A stretch of 64,000 nucleotides of DNA from Neckera pumila (taxonomy: Eukaryota; Streptophyta; Bryopsida; Hypnales; Neckeraceae), in contig OZ018416.1 of NCBI GenBank assembly GCA_963969595.1, positions 4,852,065 through 4,916,064 of the forward strand. The letters run 5' to 3'. Under the pieces are notes generated by a model. That model was not told the DNA's origin, searched no databases, and saw only the letters and a program-made list of their open reading frames with translations. Positions 26,697 to 39,285 of the stretch are shown here, piece after piece; positions within the stretch are counted from its first letter, which is position 1, and every line of letters begins with the position of its first letter. A program made the position numbers and the translations under genes.

Positions 26697-27235
26697 TGAA
26701 CGTTTGGCGAATATTTGCTTCGGAACTTGCTTCCTTGTTTGCTTTCTTGCGATGCTCCCTTGCATTCTTTCTTCCTTGCTTGCTTCGGATCAAAACCTCC
26801 AGCGTGCACAATAATCGTCAATTTCATTCAATTGGCACTAGTCTGGCGTCCTAATATAAACTTGCCACTGATCTAAATCTACGTACGTTTCAATTGTCAA
26901 AATCGTGGAATTTCACCAATTGAACGAAATTGACGTCGAAGATGAAAGTGGAGTAGCAATTCATCATACGAACACCCTCTTCAAGTACGCCCATTCTAAC
27001 AAAAAGAAAACGGAATTAATTCTCTCTCTCTCTGTAGAATAGCAATTCAAGCACAATTCACAAGCTGCTTAATTGATCGAATTGAAGGTGGTGAGAGCTT
27101 GTTGTGCAGCATCATATGGAGTCCAGTCTTCCAAAAAACCTACGAGTACAAGGCGACCAATAATATTTATAAGGACGATTGACCGACTGCATTATTGAGC
27201 ACCTTTGATCTCTACCGATTGCCGTGTTTTCGTGT
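26697..27235. other. Upstream region of kinase B
   Basis: Presumed 5'-UTR and promoter, aligned with 13526-13990. It has a pyrimidine/TTGC-rich patch at 26720-26790 not seen in A and a CT microsatellite near 27022. No reliable TATA box could be placed. Confidence 0.45.
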
Positions 27236-27607
27236 TGTCTTCGACTCGTGAGTACGTTCGGCGCGACCTTCAAGCCCGGAGTTGACTACAACTTGTATAC
27301 ACTTCGTGCACAAAACTTTACTGAAATTCTTTTTCTAAAAGTTTGACCTCCCCAAATTATTTTTCAGCTCAAGAGGGTCGCTTGATGGACCTCCTACCGT
27401 TCACTGCGTGCAGGATGGGTCAGCACGAGGAAAGCATCTCTGGGGACCATTTGTACGTTACGAAAGGCAGCTCGAGTGTTGAAAACTGGCCAGGTCTCGA
27501 CGCGTGCGGGGCTGAGAGCATCGCCACCGTGGGGCAGCCAAATCTCCAAGGCAGGCTGTGACCCAATTGACCCCTGTCGGGCACAGTGACTCCTTGCTCC
27601 TTCACTC
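27236..27607. other. Intergenic, no gene seen
   Basis: Less AT-rich than its surroundings (27360-27600) and with overlapping short frames on both strands, but none resembles a known protein. Confidence 0.4.
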
Positions 27608-27943
27608 ACTAAGGGAGGAGGTCCATAAAGCGCTCACTTAAGAGCTGAAACTGAATTTTGGGGAAGTGAAACTTCTTGAAATATTTTTTTAATAAATTTT
27701 CCTTCAAAACAAATGAAATTGGCATCCAACCCAAGTCGTTTCATATTTTTTGGAGCTTTGTGGAATTAGTTATGAATTTTTGAAGTTCAAATTTTTGATG
27801 CTTCGAAGGGCTCTAAAATCGCCCACCTCCTCAAATGTTCACAGCTTGTACATTGCAAAAAGCAACATGTACAAGCAGTGAACATTGAGGAGGTGGACAA
27901 TTTTAGAGCCCGAACGGTTTAAGAACCTCCTCCCTTACAAGAT
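27608..27943. mobile_element. MITE-like element with internal hairpin
   Basis: The ends 'taagggaggaggtcc' (about 27610) and 'acctcctcccttaca' (about 27926) are inverted. Inside, 'gggctctaaaatcgccca' at about 27809 pairs with 'tggacaattttagagccc' at about 27893 as part of a 48-base stem over a six-base loop. Related sequence occurs at 38510-38750 and 53100-53215, so this is a family. Confidence 0.65.
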
Positions 27944-28167
27944 AATGGAGCGTTTGCAATACTTTTTGCAATGGTTTTGCAATGTTCACGAATTTTGTTT
28001 CAATGATTTTGTAATGGTTTAATATGAAGTATTGCATTGTGTTTGCAATGGTTTTGCCCTGTATGCAAGTTTGTTTCATCAGTTTCGCAATGCTTTAAAT
28101 TATAGTATTGCACTGTGTTTGCAATGGTTTTGCAATGGACTCATAATTTGGTGATTTTTAGTCTCAG

Positions 28168-28492
28168 CAAACTTTGGTGGCCATTTTGGCATAGTAGAAA
28201 TCTTTTTTCAAAAATCTTTGAACTAGGAAAAGTTGGAAAATTAAATTTCATCACCAAAAACTTGTTTGATATTTCAAGTCTCCAATCAAAAGTTGTGAAA
28301 AAATTTCATAGAGGGTTTGGATGAACATTTTCTTTGACATTTTTAAACACCTCTTTGAATTTTGTCCATAACTTTTGATTGGAGACTTGAAATTTGAAAT
28401 GTTTTTTTGGAGATGAAAGATTACTTTACTTCCCAATTTTTCTTAGTTCAAAGTTCTACAAAAAAGTTTTTCTACTATGCCAAAATGACCTC
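28168..28492. mobile_element. Foldback MITE, copy 1
   Basis: 'tttggcatagtagaaa' at about 28186 pairs with 'tttctactatgccaaaa' at about 28470, and 'aagtctccaatcaaaagtt' pairs with 'aacttttgattggagactt' in the middle, so nearly the entire element is one inverted repeat. A second diverged copy is at 50830-51165. Confidence 0.7.
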
Positions 28493-28564
28493 CAAAATCT
28501 GTTGGTTTTACAACTAATGGGAAACATAAATCAAATAAATGAAAATTGTGTCCCTTCAAGGTCA

Positions 28565-28700
28565 CTTGGAGTTTTAGATGGTGTAGTGGTCATCAAACCT
28601 TGCATCTCACGCATGAGGTGCAAGGTTCGATTTCTTGAGCGGAGTGTGTGTAGGTTGGGCTACCTAGGCAGTGGGCGGTTGGGTTGTCCGCGCAGAATTT
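28565..28700 (+). repeat. tRNA-derived SINE-like element
   Basis: A-box-like TGGTGTAGTGG and B-box-like GGTTCGATTT with tRNA spacing, preceded by 'gttttaga' and followed by non-tRNA sequence ending in a T-rich tail. It lacks a full cloverleaf. Confidence 0.55.
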
Positions 28701-29000
28701 TTTTATTTTTTATTTTTAAATTCAATTTTAATTTTAATGATTTTGCAATGACTTTGCAATGACTTCTACACACAACAATTACATTTTTTTTCATGATTTT
28801 GCCTTTTAAGTTTTATAAATTTGCAACAATTTAGCAATACAATACAATCAATTCTTTGTCCAACACTTTTATATTGAATTAATCACAACTTTGCAACGGT
28901 TTTGCGATGCATTATTTCTTTTTAGAGTTCCAAACTAAGTTCCGTTACACATTCTTTCATTGCAAAACCATTGCAAATGCGTTGCTAGTGTGTTGTAGTT

Positions 29001-30900
29001 ATTGCTTTCTGTTGTAGTGATTGTGAGACTCATCCCGACTTGAAAAGCACCAGTAGTCGATCATTTAAGCAATTTTGGAGCAGATTGTGTGCAGTATGAG
29101 GTGGTGAAAATTTTTACCATGTAGGAAGATAGGAAATATGGGGATTGCAAAATTTTCAGAATTTTATTCCCGAAATTGAAATTATTGTGAATTTTGGAAA
29201 CCAAAAAGTGCACTTCACTAGTAGCCAATGTCTAGAGTCTTCCAATTCTGATCATTTAAGAATGCTCACTACTTCAGGACATGTATCATAACCTAAACAA
29301 TCCCAATCTTGAAAAGGACAAAAAAAAAAACACTCCAAGCTTGATTTCCAACCAAAGGTTGGTAATAGTGCACCCTACAGGTTGGGTACTGAGCGTGGTT
29401 GACAACTAGTGTTTCTACCTTAACCCTTAAAGGACGTAGCATCCAATGAATGATAGAGAATCCTTCTATGTAGGATAGAAGAGCAACTATCAGAATTTTG
29501 TTGTGATAAAATAAGGTCTTCTATAATAGTTTGACTTCCAATGAATGCTTTTGCATTTTTTTAAGCCAATGATTCACACAGTATCCAGATGGATGATTTT
29601 CATGGTCACAAGTCTGTTTTTTTAAGATTAAAGTGTTGCTTGTGCATTGAAGGTGCTCCAACAAAAGATAGGAAAAAGCTGGAAAAAACCAACGAGGCCA
29701 AACCTAAAATTCCCCTACTTATGCCAAGTTGAAGTACTTGAGCAAAAATATGCTGTGCTTGGTGCTTGGCTTGGTGCCTCGGAAACGACGCCTAGAGCCA
29801 CAGGGGCAGGGTGAACTGGGCCCCCTTGCTCAGCCTCTCCAAGTCATTCCAAAGGTGCAAGTAAAAGGAAAACCAATTTGCACTCGATTAATTTACCTTA
29901 TAAATCATACCTAGCTGATTTGGGGCCTTTGATTGCAAATAGTTATCAAAATTTGCAAATTTTATCATGCGTGGAAAATAACAAAATTCAACGTTTTCCC
30001 AAAGGGGCCAAGCAAGGGGGTTAGTCACCCCGACTAGCTACAAGAGGGGGAGGCAATTGGGCTCCCGAGCTTGGCCCATGGTGTCCCGATCATGTAGGCT
30101 TAGCTATGGTGGGGATGCTCTTATTATAGTCCGGAATTATCAAGGTTTTCATTATATGACTTGGCTTTTCGGATGGACTAACGCATTGTTGGAATGGAAA
30201 TTTTTGTCATTAGGTACTAAATCCATCCTACAAAGTGAGCCCTGCAAGGTGAATTTACTCCTAGAAAAAATACAAGAAATTTTTCATTTATCACGCTTGA
30301 TAAAATTTGCAAATTATGAATTCATATTTGCAATTGGAGGCCCCAAATGAACTAAAAGAGGTGTAGAACATGGAGTTAACACCGCAATAGGGGGCTCTTT
30401 TTTTAAAATTACCCTACAAAACACAAAATCACCCTATAGGGCCCACTTCATAGTACAGGTTTAGTGTCCTATATTTCGTCCAATCATGTGAAGTGAGAGA
30501 GGGACTTGATTTCCATTTTTAACCCTTTAAGTTAAATATTTTTTGCCCTAAAATAAGGATGTAAGAAATCTATAAAGAATTAGCAAAGCAAGAAGGGGAG
30601 AAGTTGCCATTTACATAAAACTGTAAAATTAGGTTGCTCCTCACTCATTTCTTGGCATTTGACACTATAGAAATGTTTGCAGAAATGTTTATTGTTTCTG
30701 GTAAAAGAATGCATTACTTTTTAATTAGATCTTGTTGTAATTGAGACTCATGTACCTCCATGTGTACAAATGGAAATATTCTTAGACTAAAGTATTTGTT
30801 GATTTTAATGGCTTGTAAAGAGTAAGGTACCTTTCTTGAGGTAAAGCAACCTAATTGTAAAGGCAACCTAATTTCACTAGTCTATGTATTACATTAACCC
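29001..30900. other. Intergenic, repeat fragments only
   Basis: No gene recognised. It contains the dispersed motif 'ttaacccttaaaggacg' near 29420, a related one near 30895, and a diverged copy of the 14.1-14.8 kb repeat at about 30120-30240. Frames are short and random. Confidence 0.45.
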
Positions 30901-31221
30901 TAGAAGGACGTGGCACCCAAGACCAAGTTAGTCACCAAAATATCCCAATTATTGAACCAATAGATACATTCTTTGTTTTTATGGTTGACAATGAAGTTAT
31001 CTAGCTATTAGACCTTTTAGGCCCGCAACGTCCTTACAAGATTTAGTACACATATGCATTGATGCGATCCAATTTCACAATTTAATCCATTTGATCCATT
31101 TGTGTAGGAGGTCATGTACACATCTTTTTACATTTTCACCCTTAATTTGAAAATATTTTAGAGTTTAAAATCTAATTTTGGAAAACTAAAGGAAAATTTG
31201 TGTTTTTTCATGCAAAAGAGG

Positions 31222-31492
31222 CATTACAGAAAATCTAGACCTTGTAGAGGGCCGTTAGGGTTTTGAGAAATGTGCAATTATAATGAAAAAAAAAGAAAGT
31301 ATATATATACATATATACATATATAATATTTAAATAAATAAATAAAATTTCATTGAAAAACCCAAAGGGTATGCGGGTTGACTGCTCATCTTACAGATTC
31401 CCTGACGACTTTTTTGGGCTGATATTTTTTCTTATTGCACATTTTTATGCATTCTAGAAGCCCTCTTGTGGCTTGAACTTTTTTGTAATGGG
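31222..31492. mobile_element. MITE-like element, family 2, copy 2
   Basis: Ends 'cattacagaaaatctagacc' and 'ggcttgaacttttttgtaatg' are inverted relatives; the interior is AT-rich. Inserted within copy C, at a position not occupied in copies A and B. Confidence 0.6.
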
Positions 31493-33739
31493 TTGCTGTA
31501 AATTGTACAATGATTGTACAATGGCCTACCAAAAAGATAAATAATGGTAGTTTGTAAAATCAATTTTCTTTGCATAATGTAAAACAAAATTGACATTTTT
31601 GTTTTGCATAATTAACTTTGATATCTTATGCAGTTTCAGCTAACCATACCAAATTTCAGTTTCAAAAAACTAAAACTCCATTTTTGGTGAATTTTTAAAT
31701 TAATTTTCATGACTTTATATGAACATTCATTGTAGAACATTGGTGATGAATTTTTTTAATTCAGTTGCAGAGATATGTAGGAACTCCATACACACATCTT
31801 TTCTTCAACAAGCATCTCCAAAAAAATTCACAATTCCCTCTAAAAAGATTTTTTGTTTTGGCAAAATTTTGCCCTTAGTTTGAAAATAAATAACTCTTTA
31901 TTGTAATTAGATTTTTTCATTTTCCCCTACTTGCTATAACTACCTTGGTAGCTGAGAGCGTGATGGTACAATTTGTTCGGAAAAAACTAATTTCAATAAA
32001 GAGATGTTTCTCTTCAAAGCTAAAGGTGAAATCAAGTATCTTTGTGGTAGGCCACTGTACTATGGGAACTAGTAAATAATATAAACAAATACCAAACTTG
32101 ACTTGATCCCTATAACCAACATTTAAAAGTGACATTACAAGGTGCCTAATCATGATCCTAAAACAAGAGTGTAATTAGTTTATGCATTGAATTGGTATTG
32201 GGAAGAAACGTGGAAGCAACATTTTATATATGTGCACTTTCAAACGACAAAAATTGGATTTGAGAATGGAATTATTACTATCTACCTAATTGCATATTCA
32301 AAAATCAATTCTAGATAGTTGATACATGCCGCTTATTTATTAAAAAAATTTACATAAAATAGACATAAGAATATCTAGATTTGAATACTGGGTGGCCAAG
32401 CTATTGTGACTTTTAAAAGGTTTTGTACATTAGCAAAAATTGTCATGGCTAATTGAAGCATTAGAAGTTTTCAACAAAATTTTGATGCGTAGTCGTACAA
32501 GCAACACACTTGTTTATAAGATGAATTATTAAATTTTTTGAAAATAGATTTGTATTTTTTATTTATTTAATCAAATTTAATAGTGAAATAAAACTTTTAA
32601 TACAAATTACTTTTTTTCAATTTTTTTTGGTAAATAGAATGAGAATTACTTTCAAAATTTTGTAGTAAGAATTTCACAAATTTTTAAATTTTATTGAGTG
32701 AAATATCATTGACTAAAATTTGGTTTGAAGTGTATGAAAAGTTATGAAAGCCATTGTACCTACATTGCAAGGCAAAGAAAAATACTAAAAAAAGGGATCA
32801 CATCAAAATTTGATGAAATTTGTTGTAACTTAGCTAAATTTTGTGATGATTTTCCAAGTTAATTAACAACAAATTTTATAGTAGTCCTTCATTATTTTCT
32901 TTTTCTTCTTAAGGAAAATTTCATGGTCCAATTTTAATCATTTGATGTCTAATTCCAAATTTTTATGTGTTTGTTCTATGTAGTTTTCTAATGTGCTTCT
33001 AGTAATAGGACTTCCACTTCTATGTGAATCAAAAGATTTTGTAAATAGTATTGGATGATTACAGCAGAGATGCTCTAAACAACTCTCCAATACAACAAAA
33101 GGCTCTATCCTTGTAGCATTGGTTCACTTTTCAAGTGAAATCCTATTCAAATTTCTTCAAATTAGCTTGAGCCCATTCAAAGCATCTTCAAATCTAGACT
33201 CCACAGCTAGCAAAAAACCACTTAATAAGATCAAATCTCAGGTTGGATTGCCTTTCATTCTTATCGACAAATCTATTTGTGTATTTTCTAAAAGCACGAT
33301 CATACTTGACATTCCAAAAGAACAATCATTAAGATAACCAACCCATTCTAATCGCATAAGCAATTGAGCATATCTAGAGCGCGGATATGCATGAATATAT
33401 AGAAATATATTTTAGAAGGATTCCACAATTTCTTACAATTTTATTTTCCCAAAACTAAATTACTATGAATTTTCTAGGTGAAGACTCTATTTGTCTTATA
33501 CTAGTCATATAGTCTGTCATTCTATTTCCAACCAAAAATTGGTTGCAAAATCGCCAAGCTACCACCTTACCAAGCACAAGTCCTATTCCCAATCATAATG
33601 TGTCATAACTAATCATTTACTTATCTCTATCTGCACAAAAATAGACCACCGTATGCTACCAAAAGTAGAGGCCGATGATCAAGAATGGATTGGCCACCTT
33701 AGAAACGCAGCTACAATGTCACTCAAGCAACCCTTTTCT

Positions 33740-34960
33740 TACTATAATGGCGCATACTCAATAAAGGTGTATTTCATAAAAATATTGCGGTATATTTTTT
33801 AATTAGATGTTCACACTTGCAATAATTTATTAAAGAAATTCAAGGCAGCTTGAAATTTTTTGTCTTGTTAAGATATGTGCACCTAAAAATGACACTCTCC
33901 CAATTATGACACCTATCTACAATTGGTCAAGATTTCAAGCCATTGTAGCACAAGAGAGAGCGTGTTGTAGTCGGATTATACAAGGGAGTGAGAGTGGGAG
34001 CACTAGGGAATCGTTTGGACCAACCAGGGTTTGGGTCGCATTTCATGGCGTGCTTGAGACTTAGACGTGTTAGGATTTCAGGTGAGTATCTCCCTCCCCT
34101 CTTCTTTGATTTTAGTTTCAGTTTTGTCCTGCATTCTTTGGCGCTTGGCTGTGAAGGCCGAGGCTTCATCTCGAGCTTCCAAGTAACGTCCTCCCCCTCT
34201 CGCAGTTGTTGTTCCTTCGTACTTTCCACAGTTTGTTTGCATTGTCTCCCTTGCATTCTGGAATTTGGCCCCTTGCCAAGTTTATGCGCAAGTGAATCAA
34301 TTCACCCCAACCATGTGTGCTTCTTGAAAGCACGTGATTTCTCCTGAGCTTGAATGTCGTCTTCTTTTGCATGATTGGATTTCCCTGAAGTAGCAACATG
34401 GATGTGCTCTGCATTTCTCCGTAAATTTTGTTCGTTAGCTCGACTTTGCTTTTGTTGTTGATGACCATGAATAGGGTGTTAGACTTCCCGATTTCGTCCC
34501 ATGGTTCCAAAGAGTTTGATGATAACATGTTGACAGACTCCACAACCGTATCCTTCTAATTCCATTTTGATGTCGATTGAATGTCGGCCATTGCACTTCA
34601 CCGGCACTTCCGCTTGTGTAATGTGTTTTCATTTTCCAATGAAAACCTTGGTTTCTGGTTTAAACCTTAGTCTACAATCTGTTTTTCAAGATTATGCTTG
34701 GGCCACTATGGTAATAATCGTTGGCTATAGATGTGTTAATGACAGAGATTGTTGCTTTTGCTTTATCTGACTTCCTCCGCCCAAGTGTAGCCAAGAAAGA
34801 TACAAAGTATTGTTTGTCAATTCCAGTTCTAATATGGATAGCTTATACACTCTTCAAATTGACTCATAATGGCAATGTTTGTGTGCCATGAGATGTTTAT
34901 TGTGGACAAAAGCATTGTCTCATTGATTGTCTCCTAAACACTCCAATCTTTGCAACATGA
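33740..34960 (-). other. 1.2-kb module, copy in segment C
   Basis: Counterpart of 17640-18850, with the landmark 'gcttcatctcgagcttccaa' in both. Short minus-strand peptides resemble those of copy B, but the frames are broken. It has an extra stretch near 34198-34250 relative to B. Confidence 0.45.
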
Positions 34961-35385
34961 CACTATGTGTATACAAATAAATCTCCTTCATTTATTTTTG
35001 AATTGCAAAGTTCACAAATGCTTTTTGTGCTCATTTTAGGGTAAAAGCTTGAACCTTGAATATTCGTCATCAATTCCATGCCTTGTTTTCAATGAGCCAA
35101 ATATAATATGATAATGGTAATTTCGTAGTTTGTGAATCAAGACTTGTAGACATGACTACAAATGAATTCTTGTTTTATGGTACTCAAATCTGTTTGAATT
35201 AATTACAAAGTTGCAAAATAGTGCAAGAAAAAAATCTGAAGTCATCTCAAAATATTCCTTATTCTAAACTCACTTATAATATACAAAAAGGGCCTTTATA
35301 TCTACAATGAAAGAAATGTGACTTATTGTAATATTGACTTCCCTACTAAAAACTTTGGCTTCTATTATTCAATAAACATATTAAA

Positions 35386-36156
35386 CAGCAATTGCAAGCT
35401 AGGGTGATCTATAAAGGACTGTCACAATCCATACTTTTTTAGTTTTACATTCATTTTTTAAGATTAAAAAAATATATGGTATGATTTTTATTTAAGGCTC
35501 ATTTACATGTTAATATATGTTATAGATTATAACATTATATAGGTGGATTAAATAAATTTTTAATATTTTAAGTGTTATGGACTATTTAGTCTTTCCTTGA
35601 GGACTGTCACAGTCCATTCATTTTTATGAAAGGATTCTTGAATGAATTCAAGAACATAAAATATCTTTTTGATGTTTGAAGATTATGAAATATGTGTTGT
35701 TGCAAAATGGAATTGTTGTATATATTAATAGAGTTTATGTTTTATTTTTTGAAGAAAAGACTTTTGCAAATCATTATTTCATCAGAAATAGTAATGATTT
35801 TATAAGGTACATTAGACATAGTTAAAATCAACTTTATACAAACCTATCTTATTGAAATAATTGTAATAAGTATTTCTAAGAATGACTTAACTTAACTTTT
35901 AATAGAGTTAATTTTCATTATAATCAATTCTACAATTTATTGAAATAAATCAAAATTTAATGTCATCTTTGAAGTATTTTAAATTAAATATACAAAAGAA
36001 ATTTCAATTAATATCTTCATCTTTAATTTGCTTTACCACACTACAAAGAAATTATAGAAAAAAATCAACAAATTTAGAGGTCATATGCAAAAAAATGAAA
36101 TGGACTTTTATTATTGTAATTCTGCCGGCTTTGGTACACCCTAGCTTGCAATTGCC
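35386..36156. mobile_element. 771-bp inverted-repeat element in copy C
   Basis: Ends 'gcaattgcaagctagggtg' (left) and 'caccctagcttgcaattgc' (right) are near-perfect inverted repeats. TTAAA flanks both sides (35381-35385, 36157-36161), and copies A and B are uninterrupted at this point, so it is a clean insertion. The interior is very AT-rich with no transposase, so it is non-autonomous. Confidence 0.78.
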
Positions 36157-36179
36157 TTAAAAAGTATCATTTAACTATA

Positions 36180-37905
36180 ATTTCAAGCACTATATTAGTT
36201 GAAAAGTCTCCTAAGTAAAAGCTAGGTACAACAACTCTCTTTGATGAATTTATGAAAGAAAATTCACTCTCTTCTTCCACTATATTAAGATTGTTGTTGC
36301 TAGATGCAAACAACTTTATACTTTCCAAATACTGTTCTTCCATCTCTGATTTCAAAGTCATTGCTTGATAGTCACTCTCTCCTTGTCACATGGCTACTAC
36401 TTATTTCAAGCAACATGGGCCAAACCACATTCAAATGGACTAAAAAAGGGGTCAGACCCACTAAAATCTACAATATAACTTCTTTCTATCTATTGTTTTC
36501 TAATATTAATCTATTATTTATAAGTAACTTAGCCCTTTTTGATTATAACTTTAAGTCATGTTAATGCTAATATGTTTTAATTCACCTGAAAAACATAAAT
36601 TCTTTACTAAACTTCCAATTGCAATTTAAATGTCAGCATGTCAGGATTTTCAATGATAAAAAAGGACTCTAATTTCTAATGAATAATAATGTGATTGAAT
36701 CCAAAAAAAACATGTGCGTATATAATCATATAATAGAATAGAAAATAACTTTTTTGATACATTTTAAATATTTATTTATTTCCTATAATATTCAGAAGTA
36801 AAAAATCGTAAACATCCTTTTCAATATATAAAATAATCCAAATGGGTGATTGAGTCAAAACAAAAAATGTATATATTATTCACGTTAAGGGCACAATATA
36901 AGCTACTTTTATAATTGGATGTTTTAAATGTGATTTTAAAACAAATCAATAGTTTGTCAATAATCAATTTATTTATTTAAAAAATACACTATTTTTTGGT
37001 TAAAATTTAATGACATAAAATCCTTTTTAATAGTTGTATTCTTAAGAAGTATACAAAATTTGGATGAAAATATCTATTTAAAGTACTTTATTATGAAAAA
37101 GACAGTAAAAAGTACTTTAGTCCTAAAATTGATGATTTAGATCCCTTTCAAGATTTTTTCCATAAAAAAATTTCTCCAATTTATTAAAGAGATGAATTGC
37201 ATCTATAAAGTTTTAAAAAGATTGACAACATCAAAGTAATTTATAGCTTTGAAATTTCAAAAAAGGACTCAAGCCCTGTCCTAGTAAAATAATCCCAATG
37301 GTCCCTTTGAGTGTGCTTTGACCCACATGTTAGTCCTTCTTAGATAGGAGTTGCAATTAGAACACGGTTGCTTTCAGAATAAACTACTATTCTAAAGTGT
37401 ACCTCAGCCTCTTTTTGGATGCAAAGAAGAGCAATGTTAATCAAACGATGCACTTGTCTTTTGCCTTTTCTTCTTGTTGAAGGCTTATTGTTGGGTCAAT
37501 CAATTCGATCAAGTTAACTTGCCGATGACAATCCCAAGCCTACAAGTCCAACCACAAAGGTAGAAAATTATGACTTCAATCAACTTATGAATCGTCAAAT
37601 TAATTACTTTCAACAAATTCAATGTAGTCAAAAACACATGATAGAGTAATGGGACCATTTGTCAATCTAAGTCATTACATTTGCAATCATCATACTAGAA
37701 ATATAGACCAAGGATCAAAATCTGAAAATCAAGATCAAGAAAAGCTTACCCACTTGAGTAGATATATTTTATTGGATTCAAGATGTTCGTCAATAATTCT
37801 TTGTCCGCTTACAACTTCCAAACATGAAATTCCAAAGCTAAAAACATCTACTTTATCACTAAGCTGACTGTATGAAGCATATTCAGGTGCCAAATACCCT
37901 CTACT
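36180..37905 (-). pseudogene. LRR receptor-like kinase fragment, paralogue C
   Basis: Only the 3' end of a third kinase survives. 37905-37745 corresponds to exon 14 ([20 protein letters not shown], activation-loop end and following helix), 37744-37541 to intron 14, and 37540-37404 plus 36400-36180 to exon 15. Exon 15 is split by the 981-bp insertion at 36402-37382 and carries further damage (CATGTGACA in place of the Met-Leu-Gln-Gly codons, short indels). Nothing of the LRR domain, membrane span, ATP site or HRD loop is present. Intron 14 shares a segment with paralogue A that B lacks, so C is closer to A there. It cannot make a working kinase. Confidence 0.85.
36402..37382. mobile_element. 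981-bp element inserted in kinase fragment C
   Basis: ACTACT occurs at both edges (36396-36401 and 37383-37388), matching the single site in copies A and B, so it looks like a 6-bp target duplication. The ends are imperfect inverted repeats: 'tatttcaagcaac' against 'tattctgaaagcaac' (minus), then 'catgggccaaaccacattca' against 'catgtgggtcaaagcacact'. The interior is AT-rich with no transposase frame. Confidence 0.65.
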
Positions 37906-39285
37906 ACAAGAGATGTGGGGTACTTTAACAAGGAACATTAAGAGGAAGTTTCTAAAATGACGTTCACATGCAATGACGGTCACGGTGGATGCTTAGAGGA
38001 AGTCGTTTCAGTTCCTTATTACTAGGAGGTCACGACAGTGGACCCATTTATGCCTTATTAGTCACCTGCGGTCGAGTTGGTAACTTTGTCGACGAATTTC
38101 ACACTCACTCTCACCTTCCCTTCCCTTCCATTTTATATTTTGATTTTAAAATTCTAAGGGGCCAAGCGGAGGGCTTGTATAGAGCAGTTCCGTAAATCCT
38201 GAAATCATTGACTGGAATTGGGCAACGCCTTTTTTCTAACCCCGACTCTCAGGAAAAGGAGAACCACATTGCAGTTGCAGTCGTCATTAACTGTCAATGC
38301 TGATGTCTTCTAATCATTTAAATTAGCGTCTACTTGAATTCCCCTATCGGATTCCAGAATTCCGAGTGTATGATTGCTCGCCGAAGTAGTCAAATTTCAA
38401 ATTTATTTATTTATTTTTTAATATTTTTTTTAAGATTACCAAAAAAAAAGAAATTATTAATTTTTTACTTGTAGATCTGGGTTTCTGCACCACTGTCACT
38501 GCAATTTTAGTTGTGTGGAAATAGGGAAATTTAGACCCCCTTTAGAACCTTGAAATTTAATTTTTCAGGATCGGCATCTAACCCAAGTTGTTTCATATAC
38601 TTTGGACCTTCATGGAATTTTTAGTTACAAATTTTTGAACTGAAAGGCAGTGGTCACTAAAATCAACCACCTCCTGAAATGTGCATTGCTAGTACATTGA
38701 CAAAAGTAAAATGTACCCGTGTCATGATCGCTTTTAGAACAACCTTAGGGCTTACAATGGTAGGGACTGCAGTGCTAACTGCTAAGCGACTTCCCCAACA
38801 AATTCCAGTCACCGAAGTCAAGTTCGTAGATTATTGGTGCAAAGAGGAATGACCAGTGTAGTGATTCCTAAACGTTCTATTCTGAAAACAGGTTCTTATG
38901 CCAAGGCTAGATAGCAAGCCAAATGGTAACAAGGTGAAAGCTTCAATTTCCACGGTCTCCAGTTTTGAGCGCCACTTTAGGTGAACCACCCCAAACAACC
39001 ACCAATCTCAGGACTGCACCATCAGGATGAATTCTCTGGTATAATCAAGCAGCAAAAACATCCTTGTGAAGATGGCGGATCTTAACAAACAAAACACTTA
39101 AAACTTGCAGATTTATGATACATCCGCGCAGAAGATTCTGCACACCTCCATTTTCACCACGATCCTCGGAAAACTTATTCCGACAATGTGGTGCTCAATT
39201 GTTGTTTCATGCAACAAATCAATGATTCTAATCTGCGGACTAATCTTGGTGTTAATAATGAAAGAGAAAAGAAGAATGTTGACGT
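37906..39285. other. Intergenic, no gene seen
   Basis: Contains a relative of the 27.6-27.9 kb element at about 38510-38750 ('catctaacccaagttgtttc'). The rest shows no coding or RNA signature. Confidence 0.45.

Larger units (their letters stand above)
15640..27235. repeat. Segmental duplication, copy B
   Basis: Collinear with copy A (5145-13990). Longer because it carries the 1.2-kb module at 17640-18840 (shared with copy C) and the 2.1-kb acyltransferase insert at 19205-21332. The kinase gene and its 5' region close the copy. Confidence 0.8.
27945..29000. repeat. TTGCAATGG-rich element with nested insertions
   Basis: Repeats of 'tttgcaatggttttgcaatg' at 27945-28145 are mirrored in part by 'cattgcaaaaccattgcaaa' near 28960-28980. 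Between them lie a foldback element (28168-28492) and a SINE-like element (28565-28700). The two ends look like one repeat-rich host element opened by later insertions. Confidence 0.45.
30920..37905. repeat. Segmental duplication, copy C (truncated)
   Basis: Matches copies A and B in the non-coding part (for example 'accaaacttgacttgatccc' near 32090 and 'gattttgtaaatagtatt' near 33035) and in the last two kinase exons. Homology stops abruptly near 37905 inside exon 14, so the remaining 13 exons were lost or never copied. Confidence 0.75.
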
